A stretch of 64,000 nt of DNA from CBDBJR01 sp965206445 (GCA_965206445.1 CBDBJR010000002.1:3224001-3288000), one strand, 5' to 3'; positions 53,768 to 63,284 are shown, counted from the first letter of the stretch. Notes: generated by a model from the letters alone, not told the origin. Numbers and translations: made by a program.

Positions 53768-54783
53768 TGATTGATTTATCCACCCGCTGGGTCAACCTGG
53801 CCTCGGAGAAACTGGGCGCCAAAGCGATCGCCTGTTCGGATGATTTTTTTGCCCCGATGCAGCGCATGCTCAGCGATGCCGAGCCGGTGTTTATTGCCGG
53901 CAAGTACGACGACAACGGCAAATGGATGGACGGCTGGGAGTCGCGCCGCAAGCGTCAGCCGGGGCACGACTGGTGCGTGGTCAAACTGGCGCGCAGCGGG
54001 ATTGTGCACGGCATCGAAATCGACACCGCGCACTTTACCGGCAACTACGCGCCGGCGGTCTCGGTCGAAGGCTGCCACTGTCCCGATGGCGAGCCGGGCA
54101 GCGCGACGGTGTGGCGTGAATTGCTGGACAAGTCGGCGCTGGAGGGCGACCGGCTGCATCGGTTTGAGGTCGCCGACGCGGCCGCGCAGGGGGTCTGCAA
54201 TTACCTGCGCTTGAACCTGTACCCCGATGGCGGCGTCGCTCGCTTCCGGGTGTTTGCCCAGCCCTACGTCGACTGGGACAGCGTCGGTGAAGATGCGCCG
54301 GTTGACCTGGCCGCCGCACTCAACGGCGGCGTTGCGCTGTACTGCAACGACCAGCATTTCGGCCACATGCGCAATCTGCTGACCCCCGGTCGCGGGGTCA
54401 ATATGGGCGACGGCTGGGAAACCGCCCGCCGCCGCCGCCCCGGCCATGATCGCGTGGTGATTGCGTTGGCGCACCGCGGGGAAATCGACCGCATCGAAAT
54501 CGACACCGCGCACTTCAAGGGCAATTACCCCGACCGGATCAGCCTGCAAGGCGCCGACCTCGCAGGCCGGGCAGTCGATATCGCCACCATTGACGACCTC
54601 AGCAACGCCTGGTCGGAGCTGCTGCCGGCGCAGAAAATGCAAGCCGATCAGATCCGAACGCTACGCGATGAAATTACGCCGACAGGGCCGATCACGCATG
54701 TGCGCATGAACCTGTTCCCCGACGGCGGCGTCAGTCGCCTGCGGCTGTACGGACGCATCGTCAGGCGGCGTTCGGCCGGTTGA
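53764..54783 (+). CDS. alc: Allantoicase
   Basis: A 339-residue allantoicase that hydrolyses allantoate to ureidoglycolate and urea. It is made of two homologous jelly-roll repeats: WMDGWESRRKRQPGHDWCVV ... IEIDTAHFTGNY ... LRLNLYPDGGVARFRV, and again NMGDGWETARRRRPGHDRVV ... IEIDTAHFKGNY ... VRMNLFPDGGVSRLRL. The ATG at 53764 overlaps the PuuE stop by 4 bp, and the upstream extension of this frame is only a shadow of puuE. The pair would release urea from allantoin. No urease or ureidoglycolate lyase is seen. The convergent ETF-QO gene ends 6 bp away. Confidence 0.95.
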   Translation: MMIDLSTRWVNLASEKLGAKAIACSDDFFAPMQRMLSDAEPVFIAGKYDDNGKWMDGWESRRKRQPGHDWCVVKLARSGIVHGIEIDTAHFTGNYAPAVSVEGCHCPDGEPGSATVWRELLDKSALEGDRLHRFEVADAAAQGVCNYLRLNLYPDGGVARFRVFAQPYVDWDSVGEDAPVDLAAALNGGVALYCNDQHFGHMRNLLTPGRGVNMGDGWETARRRRPGHDRVVIALAHRGEIDRIEIDTAHFKGNYPDRISLQGADLAGRAVDIATIDDLSNAWSELLPAQKMQADQIRTLRDEITPTGPITHVRMNLFPDGGVSRLRLYGRIVRRRSAG

Positions 54784-54789
54784 CCCGGC

Positions 54790-56448
54790 CTACATCCCGG
54801 CGTAGTTTGGCCCGCCGCCGCCCTCCGGGCTGACCCAGGTGATATTGCCGGTCGGGTCTTTAATATCGCAGGTTTTGCAGTGCACGCAGTTTTGCGCATT
54901 GATGCGCAGCTCCGGCGTCTCACCGGCGGTCGAAAACTCATACACACCGGCAGGGCAGAAGCGCTGTTCCGGCCCGGCGAACTGGCGGTAGTTGACCGCC
55001 GCCTGCTGCGGGTTGGTCAGCTGCAAATGCACCGGCTGATCGTCCTCATGGTTGGTGCTCGACAGGTAGACCGACGCGGTTTTATCGAAACTCAGCACGC
55101 CGTCCGGTTTCGGGTAGTCGATCGGCGTCGCCTCGGCGGCCGGTTTCAGCGCCGCGTGATCGGCCACCGGGTCGGACAGCCTGAACGGCAGCCGGCCGGC
55201 GAAAATATTCTGGTCAACCCAGTTGTATGCGCCCCCCAGCCAGGTGCCAAACTTGTGCAGCGCCGCGCCAAAATTGCGCGCCCGGTACAGCTCGTCGTAC
55301 AGCCACGATTGACGAAACCGGGCTTCATACCCGGCCAGCGTCGCGCCCTCCTCGGTCAACACTTGAAATACGGTTTCCGCCGCCAGCAGGCCGGATTTCA
55401 TGGCCGTGTGCGAGCCTTTGATTTTGGCGCCGTTCAGCGTCCCCGCATCACAGCCAATCAGCAGCGCGTTCGGCAGCACCATTTTCGGCAATGCGTGCAA
55501 ACCGCCCTTGGTGATCGCGCGCGCGCCGTAGGCAATGCGCTCGCCGCCCTCGAGGTAGCACTTGATTTCGGGGTGGTGCTTGAACCGCTGCAGCTCGTCA
55601 AACGGGCTCAGATACGGGTTGGCATACGCCAGGTCGGTGATCAGCCCCATGGTCACCAGATCGTCGCCCAGATGGTAGAGAAACGCGCCGCCGTCGGCGC
55701 CATTTTCGGACAGCGGCCAGCCGGCGCCATGCACCACCAGACCCGGTTGATGCTGCTCCGGTTTGATTTTCCACAGCTCCTTGATGCCGATCGCATAATG
55801 CTGCGTTTGCGCGTCCTGGTCGAGCTCGAACCGGGCAATCAACTGCTTGCCGAGATGGCCGCGACAGCCCTCGGCGAATATCGTGACCCCGGCGTGCAGC
55901 TCCATGCCGGGCTGGTATGCGTCTTTGGTTTCCCCGGCTTTGCTGCGCCCCATTTCCCCGGTTGCCACGCCCTTGATGCTGCCGTCGGCGTGGTAGAGGA
56001 TCTCGGCGGCCGGGAAACCGGGAAAGATATCGACCCCAAGCGCCTCGGCCTGCTCGCCCAGCCAGCGGCATACTTCGCCCAGACTGACAATATAGTTGCC
56101 GTGGTTATGCAGCGGTTTGGGGATCATCCACGAGGGGATTTTTCGAGCGCGCCGGCGGTCTCGAAACAGCAGCAAGCGATCCTCGGTCACTGCGGTACGC
56201 AACGGCGCCCCTCGTTCTTTCCAGTCGGGGAACAATTCATTCAGCGCGCGCGGCTCAAAAATCGCGCCGGACAGAATATGCGCCCCGACCTCGGCGCCTT
56301 TTTCCAGCACCACGACGCTCAATTCCTTCCCGTTATCCTGCGCCAGCTGCATCAATCGACAGGCGGCCGACAACCCGGCCGGCCCGGCGCCGACGATGAC
56401 CACATCGACCTGCATGGATTCGCGTTCAATCTGCACATTAGAGGACAT
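54790..56448 (-). CDS. Electron transfer flavoprotein-ubiquinone oxidoreductase
   Basis: A 552-residue monotopic membrane FAD/4Fe-4S protein that passes electrons from ETF, hence from acyl-CoA and methylamine-type dehydrogenases, to ubiquinone. The FAD site is VVIVGAGPAGLSAACRL, LEKGAEVGAHILSGA follows, and the C-terminal cluster cysteines are in CPAGVYEF and NAQNCVHCKTCDIKDP. ATG at 56448 precedes the usual N-terminus. etfAB are not in the window. It fits with the CoA-transferases and methylacyl-CoA racemase as part of fatty acid or branched acid oxidation. Confidence 0.96.
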   Translation of the reverse strand: MSSNVQIERESMQVDVVIVGAGPAGLSAACRLMQLAQDNGKELSVVVLEKGAEVGAHILSGAIFEPRALNELFPDWKERGAPLRTAVTEDRLLLFRDRRRARKIPSWMIPKPLHNHGNYIVSLGEVCRWLGEQAEALGVDIFPGFPAAEILYHADGSIKGVATGEMGRSKAGETKDAYQPGMELHAGVTIFAEGCRGHLGKQLIARFELDQDAQTQHYAIGIKELWKIKPEQHQPGLVVHGAGWPLSENGADGGAFLYHLGDDLVTMGLITDLAYANPYLSPFDELQRFKHHPEIKCYLEGGERIAYGARAITKGGLHALPKMVLPNALLIGCDAGTLNGAKIKGSHTAMKSGLLAAETVFQVLTEEGATLAGYEARFRQSWLYDELYRARNFGAALHKFGTWLGGAYNWVDQNIFAGRLPFRLSDPVADHAALKPAAEATPIDYPKPDGVLSFDKTASVYLSSTNHEDDQPVHLQLTNPQQAAVNYRQFAGPEQRFCPAGVYEFSTAGETPELRINAQNCVHCKTCDIKDPTGNITWVSPEGGGGPNYAGM

Positions 56449-56589
56449 AGCACACCCTGATTTGTCGTCACCTCCGGCGGGCAATCGCCGGCGGGCGGGT
56501 TTTTACCCGCAACGGGATGATATTGTGCTATCGATACGGTTACAATACCCATAGCCACTGCCGTATCGACTTACTTTTCTGCCACCGCC

Positions 56590-57843
56590 ATGACCACCGA
56601 CCACACCCCCCCGGACCCGGATTCGCTGGACTCGCTGTCCAGCGCCGACGTGCGCACCCTGTACGATCAATTCCTGACGCCAAACTATGCGCCGATGGCG
56701 ATCATTCCCGAACGCGGTGAAGGCGCCCGGCTGTGGGATCAGGACGGCAACGAGTACATCGATTTTGCCGCCGGCATCGCCGTCAGTACGCTCGGCCACG
56801 CCCCGCCCGAATTGCGCCGCGTATTGAGCGAGCAGGCGGCGCACTTCTGGCACGTGAGCAATCTGCTGGTCAACCGTCCGGCCATCGAGTTGGCGCGCCG
56901 GCTGTGCAACCTGACCTTCGCCGAGCGGGTATTTTTTGCCAACTCGGGCTCGGAGGCCAATGAGGCGGCGTTGAAACTGGCCCGCCGCTACGCGCTGGAT
57001 CACGCCGGTGAGGACAAGCATGAAATCATCGCGTTCGACAATTCCTTTCACGGGCGCACGTTTTTCACCGTCTGCGTCGGCGGCCAGCCCGGCTACAGCA
57101 ACGGCTTTGGGCCCAAACCGGGCGGCATCACCCACCTGCCGTTTAATGACGTCGCCGCCCTCGAACGCGCGGTCTCCGACACCACCTGCGCCGTCATCCT
57201 CGAGCCGGTGCAGGGCGAAGGCGGGGTAAACCCGGCCAGCCGGGAGTTTATGCAGGCCGCACGACGCCTGTGCAACCGCCACGATGCGCTGCTGCTGTTC
57301 GATGAAATCCAGACCGGCGTGGGGCGCAGCGGGCATTTGTACCTGTATCAGCAGGTCGGCGTTACCCCGGACATTCTCACCACCGCCAAGGGGCTGGGCG
57401 GCGGCTTTCCGATCAGCGCGATGCTGACCACACAAAAAATTGCCGACAGCCTGGTGGTCGGTACGCATGGCAGCACCTACGGCGGCAATCCGATGGCCTG
57501 TGCGGTGGCGAGTAAAGTACTCGAACTGGTTGCCGAGCCGGATTTTCTGGCCGGGGTACAGCAAAAAAGTGTGCTGCTGCGCGCCGGCCTGGACGACCTC
57601 AATCAGCGGCACAAAATTTTCGCCGACATTCGCGGCTGCGGCCTGCTGCTCGGCTGTCAGCTGATCGACAGTTGGCACGGGCGGGTGCGCGACGTGTTGG
57701 ACGCCTGTACCGACGAGGGGCTGCTGGCGCTGGTGGCCGGGCCGAACGTGCTCCGGCTGGCGCCGTGCCTGTGCATTACCGCCGAAGAAATTGCCGCCGG
57801 ACTGGCGAAAATGGAGGCCGCCATTGCCGGCCTGACAGGCTGA
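56590..57843 (+). CDS. argD: Acetylornithine/succinylornithine-type aminotransferase (ArgD/AstC-like)
   Basis: A 417-residue class III PLP aminotransferase. The PLP lysine is in TTAKGLGGGFPISAML; FANSGSEANEAALKLAR, DNSFHGRTFFTV and LLFDEIQTGVGRSGHLY are class hallmarks closest to acetylornithine aminotransferases. It would make or use N-acetylornithine and may also serve lysine or succinylornithine metabolism; sequence alone does not decide. A 16-residue proline/serine/aspartate-rich N-terminal leader precedes the conserved start. It stands next to a LysE-type exporter on the opposite strand. Confidence 0.9.
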   Translation: MTTDHTPPDPDSLDSLSSADVRTLYDQFLTPNYAPMAIIPERGEGARLWDQDGNEYIDFAAGIAVSTLGHAPPELRRVLSEQAAHFWHVSNLLVNRPAIELARRLCNLTFAERVFFANSGSEANEAALKLARRYALDHAGEDKHEIIAFDNSFHGRTFFTVCVGGQPGYSNGFGPKPGGITHLPFNDVAALERAVSDTTCAVILEPVQGEGGVNPASREFMQAARRLCNRHDALLLFDEIQTGVGRSGHLYLYQQVGVTPDILTTAKGLGGGFPISAMLTTQKIADSLVVGTHGSTYGGNPMACAVASKVLELVAEPDFLAGVQQKSVLLRAGLDDLNQRHKIFADIRGCGLLLGCQLIDSWHGRVRDVLDACTDEGLLALVAGPNVLRLAPCLCITAEEIAAGLAKMEAAIAGLTG

Positions 57844-57876
57844 GGCGGCTGCCGGGCGTACACCTGCGGCCCCGGC

Positions 57877-58473
57877 TCAGGGGAACAGCACCGGATACAA
57901 AGACAGCACCAGCAAGACGGCCATCGTCAGGTTGAATACCCGCAGGCGTGTCGTGCTGGTCAGTACGCGCTGGAGTTGCTGGCCCAGCACCATCCACACA
58001 CTGACACAGGGCAGGTTGACGATGCCGACCACCGCCGCGACCAGCGCGATTGCGGTCGTGCTGCGGGACGGCGAGTACACGCTCACGGCCGTCAGCGCCA
58101 TGCTCCAGGCCTTGGGGTTGACCCACTGGAACAGCGCCGCCTGGATAAAACCAAACGGCGTCCCGCCGGCGCCCGACTGCCCTTCCGGGGCCGCGGCGGT
58201 GGCGATTTTCCACGCCAGGAACAGCAGGTACAGGATGCTCGCCACCTTCAGGATGCGATAGCTGACCGGGAAAGCATCGAATACCTGAATCAAACCTACG
58301 CCGACCAGCAAAACCATGAGGGTGAAGCCGAGCGCGACGCCGAACATGTGGGGCAGGGTGCGACGCCAGCCAAAATTCGCCCCCGACGCCATCAGCATCA
58401 GATTATTCGGCCCCGGTGTAATCGAGGACGCCAATATAAAGACCGCGAGGCCGAACAAAATATCGTACGTCAT
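57877..58473 (-). CDS. LysE/RhtB family amino acid exporter
   Basis: A 198-residue inner membrane protein of about six helices. The LysE signature ASSITPGPNNLMLMASGANFGWRRTLPHMFGV is in helix 1-2, and FQWVNPKAWSMALTAVS is the conserved mid-segment. It probably exports an amino acid such as homoserine, threonine or a basic amino acid. ATG at 58473 is chosen; the frame continues upstream without similarity. It is convergent with the aminotransferase gene. Confidence 0.92.
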   Translation of the reverse strand: MTYDILFGLAVFILASSITPGPNNLMLMASGANFGWRRTLPHMFGVALGFTLMVLLVGVGLIQVFDAFPVSYRILKVASILYLLFLAWKIATAAAPEGQSGAGGTPFGFIQAALFQWVNPKAWSMALTAVSVYSPSRSTTAIALVAAVVGIVNLPCVSVWMVLGQQLQRVLTSTTRLRVFNLTMAVLLVLSLYPVLFP

Positions 58474-58594
58474 AGGGCACCGCTGATTGCCGAAAGAACC
58501 GCCATTGAACCGACCGCGCCGCTGCCGTACGGCAGCGGGCAGACGCGACCCACCTGCCACCGCATGAGTGCCGTCGCTCGCCGCACGCGCTGTG

Positions 58595-59350
58595 CTATGG
58601 CCGCGCCGTTAGCCCGCCGTCGACAATCAGCTCGGTGCCGGTAATGTAGGCGGCCCGGTCGGATAGCAGGAACAGGCAGGCGGCAGCCATGTCGTCCACC
58701 GAGCCGACCCGGCCCAGCGGCGCCGCGTCGGCGGCGGCCTGCCGCTGCTGCGGATTGGCCTGCCAGCGCGCCTGCATCGGGCTGAGTGTCGGCCCCGGCA
58801 AAATGCAATTGGAGCGAATCCCGACGCCGGCAAACTGCACGGCGACCGATTTGGACAGCGCGAGCAGACCGGCCTTCGAGACCTGATAGGCATCCTGCGG
58901 CCGATCGTCACCGCGCAGGCACTGAATGGTGGAAAAATGCACCATCGCCCCGCCGGTCGCGCGCATCACCGGCACCGCCGCTTTGACGGTGTGCGCGCAC
59001 CCGGTCAGATTGATCGCAAGCACCTGATCCCATACCGCCAGGTCAATATCGACCACCGATCGATCGCGCTCAAACCACAGCACGCCGGCCGCATTGACCA
59101 GATAATCGATGCGCCCGAAGCGGTCTTTGGCCGCCGCGACCGTCGCGGAGACGAACGGCCAATCGGCCACGCTGCCGATAAACCGCCGGCACGCGCCGGC
59201 GCCGGAAAAATCGGGTATCGGCCTGGCATCAACCGCGGCCACATTGGCGCCCGCCTGCACCAGCGCACCCGCAATCGCCTGACCCATGCCGCCCGCAGCC
59301 CCGGTCACCAGCGCGGTCTTACCGGAAAAATTCATACTCCCTTTCGTCAT
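58595..59350 (-). CDS. Short-chain dehydrogenase/reductase
   Basis: A classical SDR of about 251 residues. The NAD(P) site is ALVTGAAGGMGQAIA (TGxxxGxG), the acidic residue in VAAVDARP suggests NAD, and the active site has NAAG, the serine in VHFSTIQ and YQVSK. The C-terminus ITGTELIVDGGLTARP is standard. Substrate unknown. Starts are ATG at 59350 or 59335; a GGGAG lies too close to the second to help it. Confidence 0.9.
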   Translation of the reverse strand: MTKGSMNFSGKTALVTGAAGGMGQAIAGALVQAGANVAAVDARPIPDFSGAGACRRFIGSVADWPFVSATVAAAKDRFGRIDYLVNAAGVLWFERDRSVVDIDLAVWDQVLAINLTGCAHTVKAAVPVMRATGGAMVHFSTIQCLRGDDRPQDAYQVSKAGLLALSKSVAVQFAGVGIRSNCILPGPTLSPMQARWQANPQQRQAAADAAPLGRVGSVDDMAAACLFLLSDRAAYITGTELIVDGGLTARP

Positions 59351-59772
59351 GAAAACCCGCTCACGCCGCCGACCTTCCGCAGGCCTGAAGCGGGTTGTTA
59401 TGCAACTGTGCAGCGGCGCCATTAATCGGCACCATAACCGACGATGGAAAATTGCTGCGCGCCGAAAAAGCGTTCCGCGCCGCCGGACTGCGACCGGCAC
59501 CGCCGACGATGGCAACAGAGCGAAACTCGCTGCGTCGGTGACGCTGTCTGGAATCATTATCCCGCTTTTTCACAGTGTGTCAAATTGCGGATTTGCGGGT
59601 TTTGCCCGGTGCTTTTCCGCTAACGGCCGGTTGCAGCGGCGACAGGGCAGCCAACCGCCGGCACCGTTTTTTTTTTATCCGCAATCCGGTATACGCTACA
59701 ATGCCGTCGCCCGACTGACCGAGATCAACCCGACCGCCGGCGGTTCCTGCCGCTATGCTGATTTGCACCGCC
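59351..59772 (+). other. 422-bp divergent spacer with a T10 tract
   Basis: No ORF of interest between the SDR and ornithine cyclodeaminase-like genes. A T10 run at 59667-59676 lies just where a -35 would be for a TACAAT -10 at 59697-59702, so run length could affect that promoter. A cggttg/caaccg pair lies before it. Short related phrases (ccgacgatgg) occur twice, near 59440 and 59500. Confidence 0.4.
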
Positions 59773-60774
59773 ATGACTGAAATTTTCCTCACGTATTTGA
59801 ATGGCCCCGACATCGAGCGGCTGGCGATGCGCAATGCCGACATTCTCGACGCCGTTGAAACGGGGCTGCGGGCGGCGGGCAATCAGGAAACGGTGATCGA
59901 ACCGCGGGTGCATCTGACGCCCGACCCGCAGTTCCGCGGCCACTTCAATGTGCTGCGCGGCTATCTCGCGCCGCTCAATCTGGCCGGGGTCAAAATCGTC
60001 GGCGACTACGTCGACAACTATCAGCGTGGCCTGCCGTCCGAAATGGCGCTGCTGAATCTGTTCGACCCGCGCACCGGCAGGCCGACTGCGATTCTCGATG
60101 CGACCGCGATAACCGACATGCGCACCGGCGCCATGACCGCCCTGGGGGCAAAATACCTGGCCCCGGCGCGCCCGAAAATCCTCGGCCATATCGGCGCCCG
60201 GGGAACGGCGTACTGGAATGTGCGGCTGCTGCACCACCTGTATCAATTCGACGAAATTCGCGTGCATTCGCGCCGGGCGGAAAGCCGCGAGCCGTTTGCC
60301 GACCGGCTGCGGCGGGATTTGGGCGCGCCGGTCGTGGCCACCGACTGCTGGCAGAGCTGCCTCGAGGGCGCCGATATCCTGGTCGAGGCGTCCCGGCTGC
60401 CGCAGCCGACCCCGCTGTTCAAAACCGCCTGGATCAAACCGGGCGCGCTGGTCATCCCGTATGGCACGATGAGCGCACTGGAAATAGACCATACCGACGT
60501 CATGGACAAAATTTTTGTCGATGACCGCGGACAAATGAATGCCGGCCCTTTCGGCGCACTGCGACCGCACATCAATGCCGGCAAGGTCAGCACACACAGT
60601 GTGGCCGGCGAGATTGGTGAGGTGGTGGCCGGCAAAATCGCCGGGCGTGAGCACGACCGGCAAACGATTTTGTTCTGGCATCGCGGCCTGGCGACCAGCG
60701 ACATCGCGCTCGGCGCGGCCATGCTGGACAAGGCGGCGCAGCTGGGCCTGGGGCAGCGGTTGCGCTACGCCTAG
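59773..60774 (+). CDS. Ornithine cyclodeaminase/mu-crystallin family protein
   Basis: A 333-residue NAD(P)-binding protein. The Rossmann motif is in ILGHIGARGTAYWNVRLL, the N-terminal half has the HFNVLRGYLAPLNLAGVKIVG substrate-side segment, and LDATAITDMRTGAMTALGAKYLA is the typical TxxRTGA motif. Members include ornithine cyclodeaminase, alanine dehydrogenase and ketimine or delta1-pyrroline-2-carboxylate reductases. The specific reaction is unknown. ATG at 59773 is preferred over the frame start at 59755. It stands beside two MmgE/PrpD genes. Confidence 0.88.
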   Translation: MTEIFLTYLNGPDIERLAMRNADILDAVETGLRAAGNQETVIEPRVHLTPDPQFRGHFNVLRGYLAPLNLAGVKIVGDYVDNYQRGLPSEMALLNLFDPRTGRPTAILDATAITDMRTGAMTALGAKYLAPARPKILGHIGARGTAYWNVRLLHHLYQFDEIRVHSRRAESREPFADRLRRDLGAPVVATDCWQSCLEGADILVEASRLPQPTPLFKTAWIKPGALVIPYGTMSALEIDHTDVMDKIFVDDRGQMNAGPFGALRPHINAGKVSTHSVAGEIGEVVAGKIAGREHDRQTILFWHRGLATSDIALGAAMLDKAAQLGLGQRLRYA

Positions 60775-60828
60775 GGCGGCGCGGCGGCGGGCCGGGGGCG
60801 CCGGCGGGCTGGAATGGCGCGCAGCCGG

Positions 60829-62181
60829 CTACCCCGCCAGCAGCGCGGTCAACTGTCGGATATCGTCTAGCTGGGCCAGACCGACCAGTTGATCGGTCAA
60901 GGGCGCCTGCCGTGCGGCGATCTCCGGGCAGGGGTTGTTGGCAAACAGCTTGTGCAGCAGCGCGTCGGTGGTCAGCGGCTTCCCGGGCGAGCCCCGCGGC
61001 TGCTCCACGGTCATGTCAATCACGCTGCCGTCGGTCATTTCGACCGCGATGTGGTCGGGGATTTGCGCCGCACCATCCGGGATTGCCGGGTCGACGGCAT
61101 AGCCGGTGACGGTGATGCGCGGGAGGAGTTGCTGGATCCCGGGCTGGCGGATATTCTGCCGGCTGAAGCTGGCATTGGTCACCGCCGCCTGCGCCAGCGC
61201 GGCGGCAATGCAAAACGGATAGCTGAATCGGGCTTGCAGCGCATCCTCGGGGCGGTGGTACTGCACCACTTGCAGGTGCCGCTCGGGCACCGACAGGCGC
61301 ACTTGCCCAACCCTGTCGACGGCAAAATCAGCCCGTTGCGCGATGTCGATGGCCGCATCAACCAGCCTGGCGATATAGCCGCAGCACGGGTATTGCTTGA
61401 CAATCAGGCCGTCGACGTCGATCGACAGCCCGGCCGCATCCACCACCGGCGGCACCGGCGGCGCGGCGGGGTGGGCGGCGTTCCACAATGCGAGCGCACC
61501 GCACGGGCCGTCGAAGGCCGTGCTCGAGGCGGTCACACCGGCCTGCGCCAGCGCGGCGGCGCGGATACCGACCTGCGCCGCCAGCCCGGCGTGCAGCGGT
61601 TTGGCCATGCTGCCAATCTGGCAGCGAAACCCGGACGCCATGCTGGTCGCCAGGCTGAGCGCCCAGCCGCATTGCGTCGCCGTCAGCGAGCGCAGCCGCG
61701 CCGCCACCGCCGCCGCCCCGACCGCGCCCAGCGTCGAGGTCGCATGCCAGCCGGCCAGATAGTGCCCCATGTTCATCAGCCGCCCCAGAACCGCCATCAC
61801 CTGCAAGCCGACAATGTAGGCATCCAGCATCCGCCGACCGCCGGCAGCCAGCATTTCCGCCTCCGCCAGCGCCGTCGGCACCAACACCGCGCTGACGTGG
61901 GCGACCGACGGCGCGTGATAATCGTCAAAATCCTGCGCATGGGCGGCGGTGCCATTCAACAGCGCCGCCGCCTCCGCATCGCAGCGGCCGGCACCCACAA
62001 CGGTGCAGCCGCCCTGCGCGGTCACGGTGCGGGCGACATTGGTCACCACCTGCTCGTGCCGGGAAGATAGAATACAGGCGACGGTATCAATCACCGCATC
62101 GGTCGCACGCGCCAGCGCCGGCGCCGCGGTTATCGGCGGTGCGCCGGCGACCCAGTGTGACCATGCTTCGAGATGATTCAT
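60829..62181 (-). CDS. MmgE/PrpD family protein (copy 1)
   Basis: A 450-residue member of the 2-methylcitrate dehydratase / cis-aconitate decarboxylase superfamily. AEAAALLNGTAAHAQDFDDYHAPSVAH is the N-terminal active-site region, and GFRCQIGSMAKPLHAGLAAQVGIRAA is the conserved lysine-histidine motif (KPLHAG). Length is normal. It is remote from prpD proper, so the substrate is unknown, probably another tricarboxylate or related acid. ATG at 62181 lies within the left copy of the long direct repeat. It is divergent from the second MmgE/PrpD gene. Confidence 0.9.
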   Translation of the reverse strand: MNHLEAWSHWVAGAPPITAAPALARATDAVIDTVACILSSRHEQVVTNVARTVTAQGGCTVVGAGRCDAEAAALLNGTAAHAQDFDDYHAPSVAHVSAVLVPTALAEAEMLAAGGRRMLDAYIVGLQVMAVLGRLMNMGHYLAGWHATSTLGAVGAAAVAARLRSLTATQCGWALSLATSMASGFRCQIGSMAKPLHAGLAAQVGIRAAALAQAGVTASSTAFDGPCGALALWNAAHPAAPPVPPVVDAAGLSIDVDGLIVKQYPCCGYIARLVDAAIDIAQRADFAVDRVGQVRLSVPERHLQVVQYHRPEDALQARFSYPFCIAAALAQAAVTNASFSRQNIRQPGIQQLLPRITVTGYAVDPAIPDGAAQIPDHIAVEMTDGSVIDMTVEQPRGSPGKPLTTDALLHKLFANNPCPEIAARQAPLTDQLVGLAQLDDIRQLTALLAG

Positions 62182-62378
62182 GCTGTGCTCCGGCGGATGC
62201 AATAATAGAATAGCGGCGGCGCCCAAACGGCGGCGGCTTGACCGGGCGAATTATACGCCTGTATCCGACCGTTGCCAGACGGTATGATGGGCGCCGCAGT
62301 AGAGCCAACACCGGTTTCAACCGAGTCAGTTTCAACCGAATCACGATGACCGCATCAAGCCAATTCGCCCAATTCGCC
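62129..62378 (+). repeat. Long direct repeat, left copy (250 bp)
   Basis: It matches 63307-63587 with seven substitutions and one 1-bp indel outside a 15-bp array that has two units here and four in the other copy. It comprises the first 53 bp of the minus-strand MmgE/PrpD gene, the intergenic region, and the first eleven codons (MTASSQFAQFA) of the plus-strand MmgE/PrpD gene. The tauD-like gene starts at its right edge. Confidence 0.95.
62314..62343 (+). repeat. 15-bp tandem array, 2 units
   Basis: gtttcaaccgagtca then gtttcaaccgaatca, ending 2 bp before the ATG at 62346. Two-unit version of the array in the right copy of the long repeat. Confidence 0.85.
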
Positions 62379-63245
62379 ATGAAAACCAAATTTAAAACCA
62401 TACAGGCAGTCCCTGTCAGTCGGGAGGTTGGCGCCGAAATTACCGGCGTCGATATTGCCGCTGACGTCAGCGAGGAACAGCTTGCCGAACTAAAGCAGGC
62501 TTACAGCGATTTTGGTGTCATCTTTCTGCGTGACCAGGACATCAGCCCGGATCAACATATCGCGTTTGCAAGGCGATGGGGTGAGATCAACGTCAATCGA
62601 TTTTTCCAGCCGGTTGAATCACATCCGGTTATTGCCGAAGTGCGCAAGGAACCCATTCAGAAGTCTAATATTGGCTCTGCCTGGCATACCGATCACTCTT
62701 ACGACCCTATTCCGGCGATGGGGTCGATTCTGTATGCCCGTGCGGTGCCGAAGCTGGGTGGTGATACGCTGTTTTCAAGTATGTATGCGGCCTATGATGC
62801 GCTTTCCGAAGGCATGAAAAAGACCTTGTCAGGCCTGCGCGCCGAACATTCGAGTCGGCACGCCTTTGGCGAGCAGGCCTATGTCGATATGGACATGGAA
62901 GATATTGGTGGACGGCTCGGCAACACCGACGCCGCCACCCAGGATGCCACCCATCCGGTGATCATTCGTCACCCGCTTTCAGGTCGCCCAGCACTCTATG
63001 TGAACGGCGATTTCACGGTCAAGTTCGCAGGCTGGACTAAAGCTGAGTCACAGCCATTGCTCGATTTCCTTTACGAACATGCCCGTCAAAACGAATTTAC
63101 CTGCCGTTTTCAATGGCAAAAAGGCTCCATGGCAATCTGGGATAATCGCGCAACCCATCACTGCGCGATGAACGACTACCATGGAGAATTACGCCTGATG
63201 CATCGTATTACGATTGCAGGCGAGGCCTTGGTAGCGGCTGACTAA
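62346..63245 (+). CDS. TauD/TfdA family dioxygenase, fused to duplicated MmgE/PrpD start codons
   Basis: A 2-oxoglutarate/Fe(II) dioxygenase. From the internal ATG at 62379 it has 288 residues, the normal family size. Iron ligands are H103 and D105 (SAWHTDHSYDP) and H260 (NRATHHCAMNDY), with the 2-oxoglutarate arginine in RLMHRITIAG. The first eleven codons from 62346 (MTASSQFAQFA) are a copy of the start of the downstream MmgE/PrpD gene, joined in frame. Codon use is visibly more AT-rich than in the flanks, so it was acquired. Substrate is unknown: taurine, other sulfonates or an aromatic/aliphatic ether are possible. Confidence 0.9.
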   Translation: MTASSQFAQFAMKTKFKTIQAVPVSREVGAEITGVDIAADVSEEQLAELKQAYSDFGVIFLRDQDISPDQHIAFARRWGEINVNRFFQPVESHPVIAEVRKEPIQKSNIGSAWHTDHSYDPIPAMGSILYARAVPKLGGDTLFSSMYAAYDALSEGMKKTLSGLRAEHSSRHAFGEQAYVDMDMEDIGGRLGNTDAATQDATHPVIIRHPLSGRPALYVNGDFTVKFAGWTKAESQPLLDFLYEHARQNEFTCRFQWQKGSMAIWDNRATHHCAMNDYHGELRLMHRITIAGEALVAAD

Positions 63246-63253
63246 ACCCCAGC

Positions 63254-63278
63254 CTGGCCAGGAGGTCATCCTGGCTGG
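63254..63278 (+). terminator. Hairpin after the tauD-like gene
   Basis: gccagga/tcctggc (63257-63275) with a 5-nt loop, extendable to ten pairs with two wobbles. No T run follows, so termination is doubtful. The 309 bp from 63246 to 63554 otherwise hold the right copy of the long repeat. Confidence 0.35.
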
Positions 63279-63284
63279 ATTCGC

